Shown here piece after piece: positions 15,198-24,373 of a DNA stretch of 64,000 nucleotides. Each line of letters starts with the position of its first letter. Position 1 is the stretch's first letter. Origin of the DNA: Pseudorhodobacter sp. E13 (GTDB lineage Bacteria > Pseudomonadota > Alphaproteobacteria > Rhodobacterales > Rhodobacteraceae). The notes beneath the pieces were generated by a model. It was not told where the DNA came from and made no database searches. It worked only from the letters and a program-made list of their open reading frames with translations. Where the stretch lies: the NCBI RefSeq assembly GCF_003991405.1, contig NZ_RPEN01000156.1, positions 1 through 64,000 on the forward strand, written 5' to 3'. The position numbers and the translations under genes were made by a program.

Positions 15198-17207
15198 ATG
15201 GCTCTCAGCCGCCGCTCCAGCCAAAAGATGAACGGCTCTATCTGGCCGGGCTTTGTGGATGCGATGACGGCGCTGTTGCTGGTGCTGATGTTCGTGCTGT
15301 CGATCTTCATGATCGTGCAATCGGTGCTGCGCGAAACCATCGACAGCCAAGACCATGAACTGGATGCCTTGACCGAACAGGTGGCCAGCCTTGCCGATGC
15401 CTTGGGGCTGGAGCGTAACCGCGCCGATGGCTTGGCGGTGGAGGTGGGGCGGCTGGGGGCTGATTTGACCGCAGCGCAGGCCGAAGGGGCGGCGCAAGCG
15501 GCGCTTGTGGCCACGCTGGGCGGGCAGTTGCAGGCGCGGCAGGCCGAGTTGGAGGCCGCGAGCGCGCGGATCGCCAGTTTTGAAGCGCAGGTGGCAAGCC
15601 TTTTGGCCGACCGCGATGCGGCGCGGGGGCAGGCCGCCACCTTGACCGCCGCTGTGACCGAATTGGAAGCCGCGCAGACCCGGTTGATCTCGGAGCAAGA
15701 GGCGCTGAACCTTGCGCTTGCCCGCGCCCGGTCCGAGGTGGATGCCCAGGCCGAAGCCGCCCGCCTTGCTGCTGCCCGGCGCGAGGCGCTGGATGCGCTG
15801 GTGGCGGATTTGCAGGCGCAGGTGGCCGCCGGAAAGGCGAGCCTTGCCGACACGCTGGCCCGGTTGACCGAGGCCGAGGGCAAGCTGGACAGCCGCGGCG
15901 CGGAACTGGTGGCCTTGGCCGCCAAGCTGGGGCAGGCGACTGCCGCACAGGCCGAAACGGCAACAGAGGCGGCGCAATTGCAGGCGGAGGTGGTGCGGCT
16001 GCAACAAGAATTGCTGTTGGCGCAGGCGGCAGGCCAGAACATCGAATCCCTGCAAGCCCGGATGGCCGAGCTTGAAGCGCAATTGACCGAGGCCGAAAAG
16101 AGCCGGCTGGCCGAACTTGCCGCCGCCGAAGCCTTGCGCCAGCGCCTGCAAGGGGTGGAAACCTCATTGACCGAGGAAGAAGCCGCGCGACTGGCCGAAG
16201 CCGCCGCAGCGCAGGCGCTGCGCGAGCGGCTGGCCGGGGTAGAGGCGGCGCTGAGCGAAGAGGAAAAAGCCCGCCTTGCCGATCAAGCTGCCGCCGAAGC
16301 GCTGCGGGCCAAACTCGCGGCATCCGAGACAGAATTGACGGCGATGACGCTGGCGCTGGAAGAACAGCGCAAACGGGCGGAGGAAACGCTGACCTTGCTG
16401 GCGGCGGCACAGGCGGCTGCCAACCAGAACGATGCCGATCTGACCGGCAAGGACGCCTTGCTTGCCACCGCCCGCGCGGCCTTGGCCGAAGAAGAGGCGC
16501 GAGGGGCGGAAAATGCCCGGCGGGTCGCGCTGTTGAATGAACAGATCGCCGCCTTGCGGGGACAGTTGGGCGCGCTGCAAGGGTTGCTCGATGCCTCACA
16601 GGAACGGGACGCCGCCTCGAATGTGCGGCTGGAGGCTTTGGGCACCCAGTTGAACACGGCGCTGGCGCAGGTGGCTGCCGAACAGAAAAAACGCGCCGAG
16701 TTGGAAGAGGCCGAACGTAAGCGGCTGGAAGCGGAAACCAAGAAACTGGAAAACTTCCGGTCGGAATTCTTTGGCCAGTTGCGCGAGGTTTTGGCGGGGC
16801 GCGACGGGGTGCGGATTGTGGGCGACCGCTTCGTGTTTTCCTCTGAGGTGCTGTTTCAACCCGGCTCTGCCGATCTGGCCCCCGAAGGGCGGCGCCAGAT
16901 TGCGGGTGTGGTGGCCACGCTGCGCGAGGTCTCTGGCCAAATTCCCGCAGGGATTGATTGGATCATCCGGGTTGACGGGCATACCGACAATGTGCCGCTG
17001 TCGGGCGCGGGCGAATTCGCCGATAACTGGGAGTTGAGCCAGGCGCGCGCCCTGTCGGTGGTGCGCTTCATGCAGGATGATCTGGGCTTTCCGCCGGGTC
17101 GGATGGCGGCGACCGGCTTTGGGGAATGGCAACCTGTCGCGGCAGGCAATTCCGAAGCCGCCCGCGCGCAGAACCGCCGGATTGAGTTGAAGCTGACAGA
17201 GAGATAG
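15198..17207 (+). CDS. MotB/OmpA-like protein with a long periplasmic coiled coil
   Basis: A 669-residue protein with one membrane helix at about 16-41 (WPGFVDAMTALLLVLMFV). Asp21 sits where MotB has its proton-binding Asp. A coiled coil of roughly 450 residues (45-510), rich in Ala, Glu, Leu and Gln, follows. The C-terminal OmpA-like peptidoglycan-binding domain (about 535-668) has FQPGSADLAPEGRRQI, RVDGHTDNVPL and NRRIELKL. This is a stator-like arrangement: ion channel in the membrane, wall anchor far out. It includes a threefold 28-residue repeat. It is translationally close to the upstream channel gene. The role is unknown; conserved relatives are common in Rhodobacterales. Confidence 0.87.
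   Translation: MALSRRSSQKMNGSIWPGFVDAMTALLLVLMFVLSIFMIVQSVLRETIDSQDHELDALTEQVASLADALGLERNRADGLAVEVGRLGADLTAAQAEGAAQAALVATLGGQLQARQAELEAASARIASFEAQVASLLADRDAARGQAATLTAAVTELEAAQTRLISEQEALNLALARARSEVDAQAEAARLAAARREALDALVADLQAQVAAGKASLADTLARLTEAEGKLDSRGAELVALAAKLGQATAAQAETATEAAQLQAEVVRLQQELLLAQAAGQNIESLQARMAELEAQLTEAEKSRLAELAAAEALRQRLQGVETSLTEEEAARLAEAAAAQALRERLAGVEAALSEEEKARLADQAAAEALRAKLAASETELTAMTLALEEQRKRAEETLTLLAAAQAAANQNDADLTGKDALLATARAALAEEEARGAENARRVALLNEQIAALRGQLGALQGLLDASQERDAASNVRLEALGTQLNTALAQVAAEQKKRAELEEAERKRLEAETKKLENFRSEFFGQLREVLAGRDGVRIVGDRFVFSSEVLFQPGSADLAPEGRRQIAGVVATLREVSGQIPAGIDWIIRVDGHTDNVPLSGAGEFADNWELSQARALSVVRFMQDDLGFPPGRMAATGFGEWQPVAAGNSEAARAQNRRIELKLTER
16083..16334 (+). 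repeat. Three tandem 84-base coding repeats
   Basis: Units at 16083-16166, 16167-16250 and 16251-16334 each encode 28 residues of the pattern L(T/S)E.E..RLA..AAA.ALR..L.(G/A).E. Twenty-eight residues equal four heptads, so the repeat extends the coiled coil without breaking register. It probably arose by recent internal duplication. Confidence 0.85.
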
Positions 17208-17246
17208 GCTTTGCGCGTGTCGCAAGTTGGCTTGGGGAAGGGGAAC

Positions 17247-18314
17247 ATGCAAAGGCGGAATGTTCTGAAAGGCGCGGCAGCCGGGATGGTGATGGGAATG
17301 ACGGGCGCACCTGTGCTGGCTGGGCAAACGGCCTTTGTGGTGCCACCCGAGGAGGCGAAGCATCAGCGCAGTTTCCTGCAATGGCCGGTCAGCACAAAGG
17401 TGCATCCTGACCCGGTGTTTCGCGACATGATCCAGCAAACCATTGCCGATATCGCCAATAGGATCAGTGCATTTGAACCCGTGACCCTGCTGATGGCCGC
17501 CGAACACCAAGCGGCGGCGCGCAAGAAACTGTCAGGCGCGGTGGAGATTTGGGATATTGCAACCGATGATCTGTGGTGCCGCGATGCGGGGCCGCTTTTT
17601 GCCAAATGCGCCGATGGCAGTCTGGTTATCAGCCATATTCAGTTCAACGGCTGGGGTGGCAAGCAGGTGCATGGCAATGATGGCAAGATCGCCGCCGCCA
17701 TCGCCGCGCGCCTAGGGGTAGAGGTGATCGCCTCGGGCCTTGTGGGCGAGGCAGGCGGGGTAGAGCATGATGGGCATGGTTTGCTGGTGGCGCATGAAAG
17801 CTCTTGGGTGAATGGCAATCGCAATCCGGGTCTAAGCCGGGATGAGATTGGCGCGCGGCTTTTGGCAGCTTTCGGGGCAGAGCGGATTATCTGGACGCCG
17901 GGGGTGAAGGGGCTGGATATTACCGATTATCACATCGACAGCCTTGCGCGGTTTACCGGACCGGGGCGGATGCTGATCAACCTGCCAGACGACCCGGACC
18001 CGGATGACCCGTTTCACGCCGCAGCGCTGGAAACCCGTGACAGGCTGGAGGCAGCCGGGGTGGGGCTGGAGGTGATCCCCGAACCCGCAGTGCGGCGGGT
18101 AGAGGCGGAGGATTTCGTGGCATCCTATGCGAATTATTACGTTTGCAATGATGCGGTGATTGCGGCCGAATTTGGGGATGCGGCGGCGGATGCACTGGCG
18201 CGGGAGGCATTGCTTCGGGCCTATCCGGGGCGTGAGGTGGTGATGTTGAACGTGGACCCATTGGGTGAGACTGGCGGCGGCATCCATTGCGCAACCCAGC
18301 AGATGCCCGCATGA
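17247..18314 (+). CDS. Agmatine deiminase family protein with Tat signal
   Basis: A 355-residue protein of the peptidyl-arginine deiminase/AguA fold. It starts MQRRNVLKGAAAG, a twin-arginine export signal with Arg3-Arg4 and a hydrophobic stretch to about residue 26. Catalytic features of the family are present: LWCRDAGPLF, GGVEHDGHG, DYHIDSLARF and the C-terminal TGGGIHCATQQMP with nucleophile Cys348. Agmatine deiminase forms N-carbamoylputrescine in the cytoplasm, so a periplasmic copy is unusual and its substrate is open. GGGGAAGGGG supports the ATG at 17247. It overlaps the next gene by ATGA. Confidence 0.88.
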   Translation: MQRRNVLKGAAAGMVMGMTGAPVLAGQTAFVVPPEEAKHQRSFLQWPVSTKVHPDPVFRDMIQQTIADIANRISAFEPVTLLMAAEHQAAARKKLSGAVEIWDIATDDLWCRDAGPLFAKCADGSLVISHIQFNGWGGKQVHGNDGKIAAAIAARLGVEVIASGLVGEAGGVEHDGHGLLVAHESSWVNGNRNPGLSRDEIGARLLAAFGAERIIWTPGVKGLDITDYHIDSLARFTGPGRMLINLPDDPDPDDPFHAAALETRDRLEAAGVGLEVIPEPAVRRVEAEDFVASYANYYVCNDAVIAAEFGDAAADALAREALLRAYPGREVVMLNVDPLGETGGGIHCATQQMPA

Positions 18315-18760
18315 GCTGGTTTGCCCGCCATAGCGCAGCCCTTGAGGCGGGGGCCACGCTGGTGACGGCCCTTGTGGCGGTGGTGGCCCTGCTCGGGGTG
18401 AAATGGCAGTTGGATGAGGCCGACCGGCTGAGTGCCTTGCAATCGGCGCGCGAAGCGTATCGCGGGCATTTGGTGTTGGCTGTCGGCGCGCCTGACTTTG
18501 CCGCGCCCGCCGATGGCTGTGCCGTGCTTGCCTCAGCGAAAGGGGGGGCGTATCGCGCATTTGTCGATCATCTGCTCTATGCGGCGGAGCAGATGCTGTC
18601 AGTCGAGGCGGGGTGGGAGCCTACGTTTTTGGCGGAAATTGCCGGGCATCAGGATTATTTTTGCTCGGTTGAGGGCCCTGTGGGCGACAGTGATGCGGTG
18701 GCGGCCGTGATTTCGCAGTTTCGCAGCAGCGGGTGCCCGGCCAAGCCGACCTGCCAGTAA
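18311..18760 (+). CDS. Small membrane-anchored protein, unknown function
   Basis: A 149-residue protein I do not recognise. It has one membrane segment (about 13-34, LEAGATLVTALVAVVALLGVKWQL) followed by a charged helix (DEADRLSALQSAREAYRGH) and a soluble part with three cysteines (in GCAVL, YFCSV and SGCP). Its ATG overlaps the deiminase stop, so it is coupled to that gene and probably made with it. An intrinsic terminator follows. Confidence 0.75.
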   Translation: MSWFARHSAALEAGATLVTALVAVVALLGVKWQLDEADRLSALQSAREAYRGHLVLAVGAPDFAAPADGCAVLASAKGGAYRAFVDHLLYAAEQMLSVEAGWEPTFLAEIAGHQDYFCSVEGPVGDSDAVAAVISQFRSSGCPAKPTCQ

Positions 18761-18774
18761 GGGCTTGTTACATT

Positions 18775-18797
18775 GAAAAACCCGCTGTGGCGGGTTT
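18775..18797 (+). terminator. Intrinsic terminator of the deiminase operon
   Basis: AAAAACCCGC pairs with GCGGGTTTT around the loop TGTG. The 3' arm ends in a T-run. Confidence 0.85.
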
Positions 18798-18882
18798 TGC
18801 TGTATATTTGGCGCCCGGATTTTCGCGCGGCGGGTTTGGGGTAAATGGTGAATTGGATATTTGAGCCGGACAGAAAGCAGGG

Positions 18883-19839
18883 TCAGGGCAAGACCTTCAG
18901 GGTGAGGGATCCGTGGCCAAGTTCGGTTGTGCCGCGCCGATAGGTCAGTTGGCCTTGGTATATCCCGGAGGGCCAGTTGAGGCCGCGCAGGCGTTTGCCG
19001 ATTGCGGGCATGGCGCGGGCTTGGGTTTTGTCGAATCTGATCGTTTCTGACAGGATTTCACCTTTTGGTCCGGTGAGGGTGAGTCTGAGCCTGTCGCCGG
19101 GGCGGGTGCCAAAGACATGGGCCCAAAGCACGAGGGCTGGGGAGTGTGCGCCGAGCGTGGGATTTTGGGCGGTGCCGGCTTTCACCGCCTCAAAGTCGGG
19201 GATTGCAGTGGCAAAGCCTGCGTCGACAAGACCGCCGGGCTGCATCGGGACGGGGGGCGACCACAGGCTGGGGGAGGTGGTGCCGCAGCTTGCGGTATCG
19301 CCGGGGGAAAACGGGTCAACCACCGCGCCGTTGTGGCGCAATGACAGGTGCAGATGTGGAAATTCGGTGTTGCCCGACAGGCCGATCTGGCCAAGCGCTG
19401 TGCCCGCAGTAACTGTGTCGCCGGGCTTGACGCGGAGGGAGCCTTGTTTGAGGTGGCAATATTGGGTTTCCCAGCCGTCCGCATGGGTGATCACCACCGC
19501 ATTGCCGCAATCGCGATCGGTGATGTCGGGCGCGTTCGGGGCATTGGCCGCGATATCGGCCATGCCGTCGCGGGTGGTGCGAACCGTGCCGGGGGCTGCG
19601 GCCAGAACGGTGACACCGCGCGCCATATCCGCAAGCGTTGGCAGGGCAAAATCGGTGCCTTTATGGTCGTCATAACTGAGCGGGCCGCAGGTGAAATCTC
19701 GGGCGGCGGGGGTTGGATCACGGTCGGTGAATTGCTGGATGAAGCAGGTATCGCCAAGCCTGCAATCCAGCGGGAAGGCCAAAGAAAAGGCCCCCGCTTG
19801 CGCAGGGGCCAGAAGCAATGTGAGGGCGAGTGCCTTCAT
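18883..19839 (-). CDS. Secreted M23 family metallopeptidase
   Basis: A 318-residue periplasmic peptidoglycan endopeptidase or LytM-type activator. The signal peptide covers residues 1-17 ([17 protein letters not shown]). The LytM/M23 zinc site is present as H59KGTD63 and HLHLS near residue 164, so catalytic activity is plausible. A beta-rich C-terminal extension (about 225-318) follows. Six or more cysteines (DCRLGDTC, FTCGP, RDCG, YCH) suggest disulfides in the periplasm. Its start overlaps the clpA stop by ATGA, an odd coupling of a secreted hydrolase to a cytoplasmic chaperone. Confidence 0.9.
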   Translation of the reverse strand: MKALALTLLLAPAQAGAFSLAFPLDCRLGDTCFIQQFTDRDPTPAARDFTCGPLSYDDHKGTDFALPTLADMARGVTVLAAAPGTVRTTRDGMADIAANAPNAPDITDRDCGNAVVITHADGWETQYCHLKQGSLRVKPGDTVTAGTALGQIGLSGNTEFPHLHLSLRHNGAVVDPFSPGDTASCGTTSPSLWSPPVPMQPGGLVDAGFATAIPDFEAVKAGTAQNPTLGAHSPALVLWAHVFGTRPGDRLRLTLTGPKGEILSETIRFDKTQARAMPAIGKRLRGLNWPSGIYQGQLTYRRGTTELGHGSLTLKVLP

Positions 19840-22157
19840 TCCGCCGTGAGCAGCGGGGTTTTGCGCCCGGTGATGCGGGGTTTGCCCGGCTCCTCGAAGG
19901 TGAGTTCGATGTCACCGTCCTTGGTGCCGACCTTGACGACGCCACCTTTCATCAGCTTGCCAAAGAGGAGTTCTTCTGCCAGCGGCTTTTTGATGTGTTC
20001 CTGAATCACGCGGCCCAGCGGACGCGCGCCCATCTTGTCATCATAGCCCTTTTCGCCCAGCCAGTTCGCCGCCTCTTCCGTCAGTTCGATATGGACATTG
20101 CGGTCCATCAACTGCGCTTCGAGTTGCAGCACGAATTTCTCAACCACCTGGCGGATGATTTCGCGGCCCAAGGGGGCGAAGCTGATCACCGCGTCAAGGC
20201 GGTTGCGGAATTCCGGCGTGAAGGTCCGTTCAATGGCGGCGGTATCTTCGCCGGTGCGACGGTCGCGGCCAAACCCAATGGCGGATTTGGACATTTCCTG
20301 CGCGCCTGCGTTGGAGGTCATGATCAGGATTACATTGCGGAAATCCACCGTCCGGCCGTTATGGTCGGTCAGCTTGCCGTGATCCATCACCTGCAACAGG
20401 ATGTTGTAGACATCCGGATGCGCCTTTTCCATTTCGTCCAGCAGCAGCACGCAATGCGGATGCTGGTCGACGCCATCGGTCAACATGCCGCCCTGATCAA
20501 ACCCGACATAGCCGGGCGGGGCACCGATCAGGCGGGAAACGGCGTGTTTCTCCATGTATTCCGACATATCAAAGCGCAGCAGTTCCACACCCAAAGTATT
20601 GGCCAGTTGCTTGGCCACTTCGGTTTTGCCCACACCCGTTGGCCCTGCGAACAGGTAGTTGCCGATGGGTTTTTCCGGCTCCCGCAGCCCTGCACGGGCG
20701 AGTTTGATGGCCGAAGACAGCGCCTCGATCGCCTTGTCTTGCCCGAACACCACGCGCTTGAGCGATTTTTCCAGATCGCGCAGCACTTCGGCATCGTCCT
20801 TGGAGACGTTCTTGGGCGGGATGCGGGCGATTTTGGCGACGACCGCCTCAATCTCCTTCACGCCGATGGTCTTGCGGCGCTTGGATTCGCTGACCAGATG
20901 CTGCGCGGCACCAGCCTCGTCGATCACATCAATCGCTGAATCCGGCAGTTTGCGGTCATTGATGTAACGCGCAGCCAGTTCCACAGCCGATTTGATCGCA
21001 TCGGCGGTATAGCGCAGGTCGTGATGCTCCTCGAAATGCGGTTTCAACCCCATCAGGATCTTGATCGCATCCGGAACCGAAGGTTCATTCACGTCAATCT
21101 TCTGAAAACGGCGCGACAGGGCGCGGTCTTTTTCAAAGTGCTGGCGGAATTCCTTGTAGGTGGTGGAGCCCATGGTGCGCAGCTTGCCGCCCTGAAGCGC
21201 AGGCTTCAGCAGGTTGGAGGCATCCATCGCCCCGCCCGAGGTGGCACCTGCACCGATCACGGTGTGAATCTCGTCGATGAACAGGATGGCGTCGGGATGT
21301 TCCTCCATCTCTTTCACCACGGCTTTCAAGCGCTCCTCAAAGTCGCCGCGATAGCGGGTACCGGCCAGAAGTGCGCCCATATCAAGGCTGTAGATCGTGG
21401 CTTTGGACAAAATCTCTGGCGTTTCGCCATTGATGATTTTCCAAGCCAGACCTTCGGCGATGGCGGTTTTGCCAACACCGGGATCACCCACCAGCAGCGG
21501 GTTGTTCTTGCGACGGCGGCAAAGCACCTGAATGCAGCGCTCTACTTCGGATTCGCGGCCGATCAGCGGGTCGACATCGCCTTTCAGCGCTTTGACGTTC
21601 AGATCGACGCAATATTTCGACAGCGCGGATTCCTTGGCATCGCCCGCTTCGCCCTTGGGCGTTTCATGCTGATGCTCTTCCGCGCCGGTGATCGGGCGGG
21701 CCTCGCCGAAGGCGGGGTCTTTGGCGACGCCATGGGCGATGAAATTCACCGCGTCATAGCGGGTCATATCCTGTTCTTGCAGGAAATAGGCGGCGTTGGA
21801 TTCGCGTTCGGCAAAGATGGCGACCAGCACATTGGCCCCGGTAACCTCATTGCGGCCCGAAGATTGCACATGAATCGCCGCCCGCTGGATGACGCGCTGG
21901 AAGGCGGCTGTGGGCACGGCCTCAGAGCCTTCGACATCGGTGACGAGGGTGGACAGATCATCGTCGATGAAATCGACCAGCGTTTTGCGCAGTTCTTTCA
22001 GATCGACCGAGCAGGCCTGCATCACGCGCGATGCGTCGGGTTCATCAATCAGGGCCAGAAGCAAATGTTCCAGCGTGGCAAGTTCGTGGCGCCGCGCATT
22101 GGCAAGTGCCAAAGCGCCATGGATTGCCTGTTCAAGCGTCGTGGAAAATGATGGCAC
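19836..22157 (-). CDS. clpA: ATP-dependent Clp protease ATP-binding subunit ClpA
   Basis: A 773-residue AAA+ unfoldase that feeds substrates, including N-end rule proteins delivered by ClpS, to ClpP. The N-domain covers about 1-145. The first AAA module has Walker [10 protein letters not shown] and Walker B LFIDEIHT. The second has [10 protein letters not shown] and LLLDEMEK. An IGFG loop ([10 protein letters not shown]) for ClpP docking is present. The start codon is GTG at 22157 with GAGGAG upstream. No clpS or clpP lies in the window. Confidence 0.97.
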   Translation of the reverse strand: MPSFSTTLEQAIHGALALANARRHELATLEHLLLALIDEPDASRVMQACSVDLKELRKTLVDFIDDDLSTLVTDVEGSEAVPTAAFQRVIQRAAIHVQSSGRNEVTGANVLVAIFAERESNAAYFLQEQDMTRYDAVNFIAHGVAKDPAFGEARPITGAEEHQHETPKGEAGDAKESALSKYCVDLNVKALKGDVDPLIGRESEVERCIQVLCRRRKNNPLLVGDPGVGKTAIAEGLAWKIINGETPEILSKATIYSLDMGALLAGTRYRGDFEERLKAVVKEMEEHPDAILFIDEIHTVIGAGATSGGAMDASNLLKPALQGGKLRTMGSTTYKEFRQHFEKDRALSRRFQKIDVNEPSVPDAIKILMGLKPHFEEHHDLRYTADAIKSAVELAARYINDRKLPDSAIDVIDEAGAAQHLVSESKRRKTIGVKEIEAVVAKIARIPPKNVSKDDAEVLRDLEKSLKRVVFGQDKAIEALSSAIKLARAGLREPEKPIGNYLFAGPTGVGKTEVAKQLANTLGVELLRFDMSEYMEKHAVSRLIGAPPGYVGFDQGGMLTDGVDQHPHCVLLLDEMEKAHPDVYNILLQVMDHGKLTDHNGRTVDFRNVILIMTSNAGAQEMSKSAIGFGRDRRTGEDTAAIERTFTPEFRNRLDAVISFAPLGREIIRQVVEKFVLQLEAQLMDRNVHIELTEEAANWLGEKGYDDKMGARPLGRVIQEHIKKPLAEELLFGKLMKGGVVKVGTKDGDIELTFEEPGKPRITGRKTPLLTAE

Positions 22158-22257
22158 GGTTCTGTGCTCCTCGTGTTCTGCTGGCCTTTCGGGCGATTAC
22201 CCTGACGACCATGGCCTCATACCCTTAAGGTTCGGTTTTATTCTGGCGGCTTCAAGT

Positions 22258-22303
22258 CTTTTTTCCGAATATTTGAGCTTTCTGTCGCTTCTACGGAAAA
22301 AAG
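22258..22303. promoter_or_regulatory. Perfect 10-base inverted repeat upstream of clpA
   Basis: CTTTTTTCCG (22258-22267) and CGGAAAAAAG (22294-22303) are exact inverted copies separated by 26 bases, in the gap between gloB and clpA (both leftward). The T-run is on the 5' arm, so it is not a classical terminator. It may be an operator or leader element. Confidence 0.4.
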
Positions 22304-22336
22304 TGATGAGATGTGAGCGTTGCGGGGCGCGGACGG

Positions 22337-23110
22337 TCAGAATTTGTCCTTTCGCGCCCGGATTTCAGTGAAAACATCGACATCAGGGGCGTTTGGCATC
22401 CCAATCGCCGCTTTCACATCGGGGTTTCCAGCACGGAGGAACGGATTGGTTTTACGTTCTTGCGCCAGATCGGACGGAACGGTTGGCTTGCCTGTTGCAC
22501 GCAGATCGGCCACCCGCCCTGACAACAAGATAAGCTGCGGATTTTCCGGTTCAAGGGATAAAGCGAAGGCGAGATTGCTGGCGGTATATTCGTGGCCGGA
22601 ATACAGCTTTGTGTCATCGGGCAGGGCGGCGCATTTTGACAGGCTGGCCCACATCTGCGCGGGGGTGCCCTCAAACAGGCGGCCGCAGCCCATCACCATC
22701 AGGCTGTCGCCTGAAAACAGCGCCTGAGCGCCGGGGATGTGAAAGGCAATATGGCCAAGCGTGTGTCCAGACACATCAAAGACATGCACCGCCTCGCCGC
22801 AGATCGTGACGCTGTCGCCGTCTTTGAGCGGGTGATCGAGGGGGGGGAGGCGGTGGGCATCTTCTGCCGCGCCCCAGATGCGGGGTTTAGCGGGCAGGGC
22901 TTCCAGCAGGTCGGGCAGGCCGTCGACATGATCCCAGTGGTGATGGGTAAGCAAGATGTCCGTCAGCACCCAGCCGCGCGCAGACAAGGCGGCAAGGATC
23001 GGGCCGGCTTCGGGCACATCGACCAGCGCGGTTTGCCCGGAAGCCGCGTCATGCAGCAGGAAAGCATAGTTGTCGGACAGGCAAGGGATGGTCAGAATTT
23101 CAAGCGCCAT
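22337..23110 (-). CDS. gloB: Hydroxyacylglutathione hydrolase (glyoxalase II)
   Basis: A 257-residue metallo-beta-lactamase-fold enzyme that hydrolyses S-D-lactoylglutathione in methylglyoxal detoxification. The dinuclear metal motif THHHWDH spans residues 55-61, with [11 protein letters not shown] and [17 protein letters not shown] further on. NPFLR near the C-terminus matches the family glutathione-binding tail. The ATG at 23110 ([17 protein letters not shown]) is the family start; the open frame upstream to 23530 lies over the divergent methyltransferase gene. Confidence 0.96.
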   Translation of the reverse strand: MALEILTIPCLSDNYAFLLHDAASGQTALVDVPEAGPILAALSARGWVLTDILLTHHHWDHVDGLPDLLEALPAKPRIWGAAEDAHRLPPLDHPLKDGDSVTICGEAVHVFDVSGHTLGHIAFHIPGAQALFSGDSLMVMGCGRLFEGTPAQMWASLSKCAALPDDTKLYSGHEYTASNLAFALSLEPENPQLILLSGRVADLRATGKPTVPSDLAQERKTNPFLRAGNPDVKAAIGMPNAPDVDVFTEIRARKDKF

Positions 23111-23172
23111 GGTGTTTTGCCTTTCTTTGGGTAATGTTAGGGCAACTTCGCCCGAAAAAGGCCCCGTCTGCA

Positions 23173-23946
23173 ATGCATCTTGATGTGCTCGACCTTCGTA
23201 ACTTTTACTACCGGACCAAGCTGGGCCGGGTGGCGCAGCGTGCGATCCGGGATACGGTGGTGCGGTTGTGGCCGGACGCAAGCGGGCAAACCGTTGCGGG
23301 TTTTGGCTTTGCTGCGCCGTTGATGCGGCCCTATTTGCAGGATGCGCGTCGGGTGGTGGCCTTGATGCCCGCGCCGCAAGGGGTGATGCCCTGGCCTGCG
23401 GGCATGGCGAATGTGTCACTGCTGTGTGAGGAAACCGAGTGGCCGCTGCAAACCGGGATCGTGGATCGCTTGCTGATGCTGCACGGGTTGGAAACATCCG
23501 AACAGCCGTCGGCGGTGCTGGAGGAGGCAAGCCGCGTTTTGGGGCCGGGTGGGCGGGCCTTGTTCATTGTTCCCTCGCGGTCGGGATTGTGGGCGCGGCG
23601 GGATGGCACGCCCTTTGGCTATGGCCGTCCCTATTCGATGGGGCAATTGGAATCGCAACTCAAACGGCATGATTTCACGGTGGAGCGCAGCGTCTCGGCC
23701 CTCTATGCGCCGCCGTCAGGCCATCCGTTCTGGCTGCGCACGGCAGAGTTTTTTGAGCGTAATGGCCGCAGATTTGCGCCGTTTCTGGCTGGCGGCGTGC
23801 TGATGGTCGAGGTGTCCAAACAGCAGCGCGCCCCGGTGCAAGGCGGGCTTGGGGCCGTGGTGCGTCGCCCTTTGCGGGTTTTGGAAGGCATGGGGCAGGG
23901 CACCCCGGAACCCGCGCTGCGCGACGGGCCGTATCTGCATCGCTGA
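23173..23946 (+). CDS. SAM-dependent methyltransferase (type 11 family)
   Basis: A 257-residue probable class I methyltransferase. It starts [19 protein letters not shown]. The central region has the degenerate SAM-binding core ([19 protein letters not shown]), [10 protein letters not shown] and [27 protein letters not shown], the post-core strand of type 11 enzymes. The first glycine motif is weaker than usual. It is divergent from gloB with only 62 bases between starts. The substrate is not known. ATG 23173 is chosen over the frame start at 23134 because the family begins MHLDV. Confidence 0.82.
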   Translation: MHLDVLDLRNFYYRTKLGRVAQRAIRDTVVRLWPDASGQTVAGFGFAAPLMRPYLQDARRVVALMPAPQGVMPWPAGMANVSLLCEETEWPLQTGIVDRLLMLHGLETSEQPSAVLEEASRVLGPGGRALFIVPSRSGLWARRDGTPFGYGRPYSMGQLESQLKRHDFTVERSVSALYAPPSGHPFWLRTAEFFERNGRRFAPFLAGGVLMVEVSKQQRAPVQGGLGAVVRRPLRVLEGMGQGTPEPALRDGPYLHR

Positions 23947-24028
23947 AAGCGGGTGGTGACGCCGCGGCACAAGCGCAGAATCGCAAGGCCCGCGCCGTGG
24001 GGATGTGCCATTGGCTGACCGCTAGATG

Positions 24029-24039
24029 CTGCAACGCAG
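24029..24039. promoter_or_regulatory. CTGC-N3-GCAG palindrome
   Basis: The sequence CTGCAACGCAG matches the TGC-rich palindromic sites known for PhaR, the polyhydroxyalkanoate regulator of Paracoccus. The same form occurs at 35281 upstream of the MaoC gene. No polyhydroxyalkanoate gene lies near this copy, so its role is doubtful. Confidence 0.3.
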
Positions 24040-24251
24040 CGCAAAGCCCCCACAACCGGGAAAAAGAATCACGAAAATTGTGATGATTGCCCCGCCGTTA
24101 TTCTGCTTGCAGCAACAGATTTGCTGACGCAGGCTGCGGTTCAGCGGCCAAAATCGCCTTTAAACGCGGCCAAGGCCCGAAAATTCAGTCTGCCTTGCCA
24201 GCGCTGCGACATGTTAGCGCTTTTCACATGCAGTTTACCTTTTGTTGATGG

Positions 24252-24280
24252 TTGCGGCACAAATCCGCCTCTGCTACACC
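24252..24280 (+). promoter_or_regulatory. Candidate promoter of the atp operon
   Basis: TTGCGG (24252-24257) and TACACC (24275-24280) are separated by 17 bases, about 95 bases upstream of atpH. The -10 box is only a moderate match. Confidence 0.45.
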
Positions 24281-24373
24281 GCATCAAAATTCAGACGCAT
24301 GCACTTGTATGCGCCATGCGATGCCCTTGTGTCGTTCAACACGATCCAAGGGCCTAATTTCGGAAGGGATGAC

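Larger units (their letters stand above)
23947..24373. other. Long intergenic region before the atp operon (427 bases)
   Basis: No protein gene is convincing in any frame. The left half is rich in TGC/GCA motifs, including CTGC-AAC-GCAG at 24029-24039 and CTGC-TT-GCAG near 24103. The right half holds a candidate promoter for atpH (24252-24280) and a leader of about 90 bases. Confidence 0.5.

Noticed and set aside
13998-17207. Complete Zorya defence system
   Set aside because: Only a general resemblance to ZorA/ZorB; the effector genes (ZorC, D or E) are absent, and neighbours are housekeeping genes.
24121-24357. Possible 78-residue gene upstream of atpH
   Set aside because: Composition and lack of ribosome site fit non-coding DNA; a promoter candidate lies inside it.
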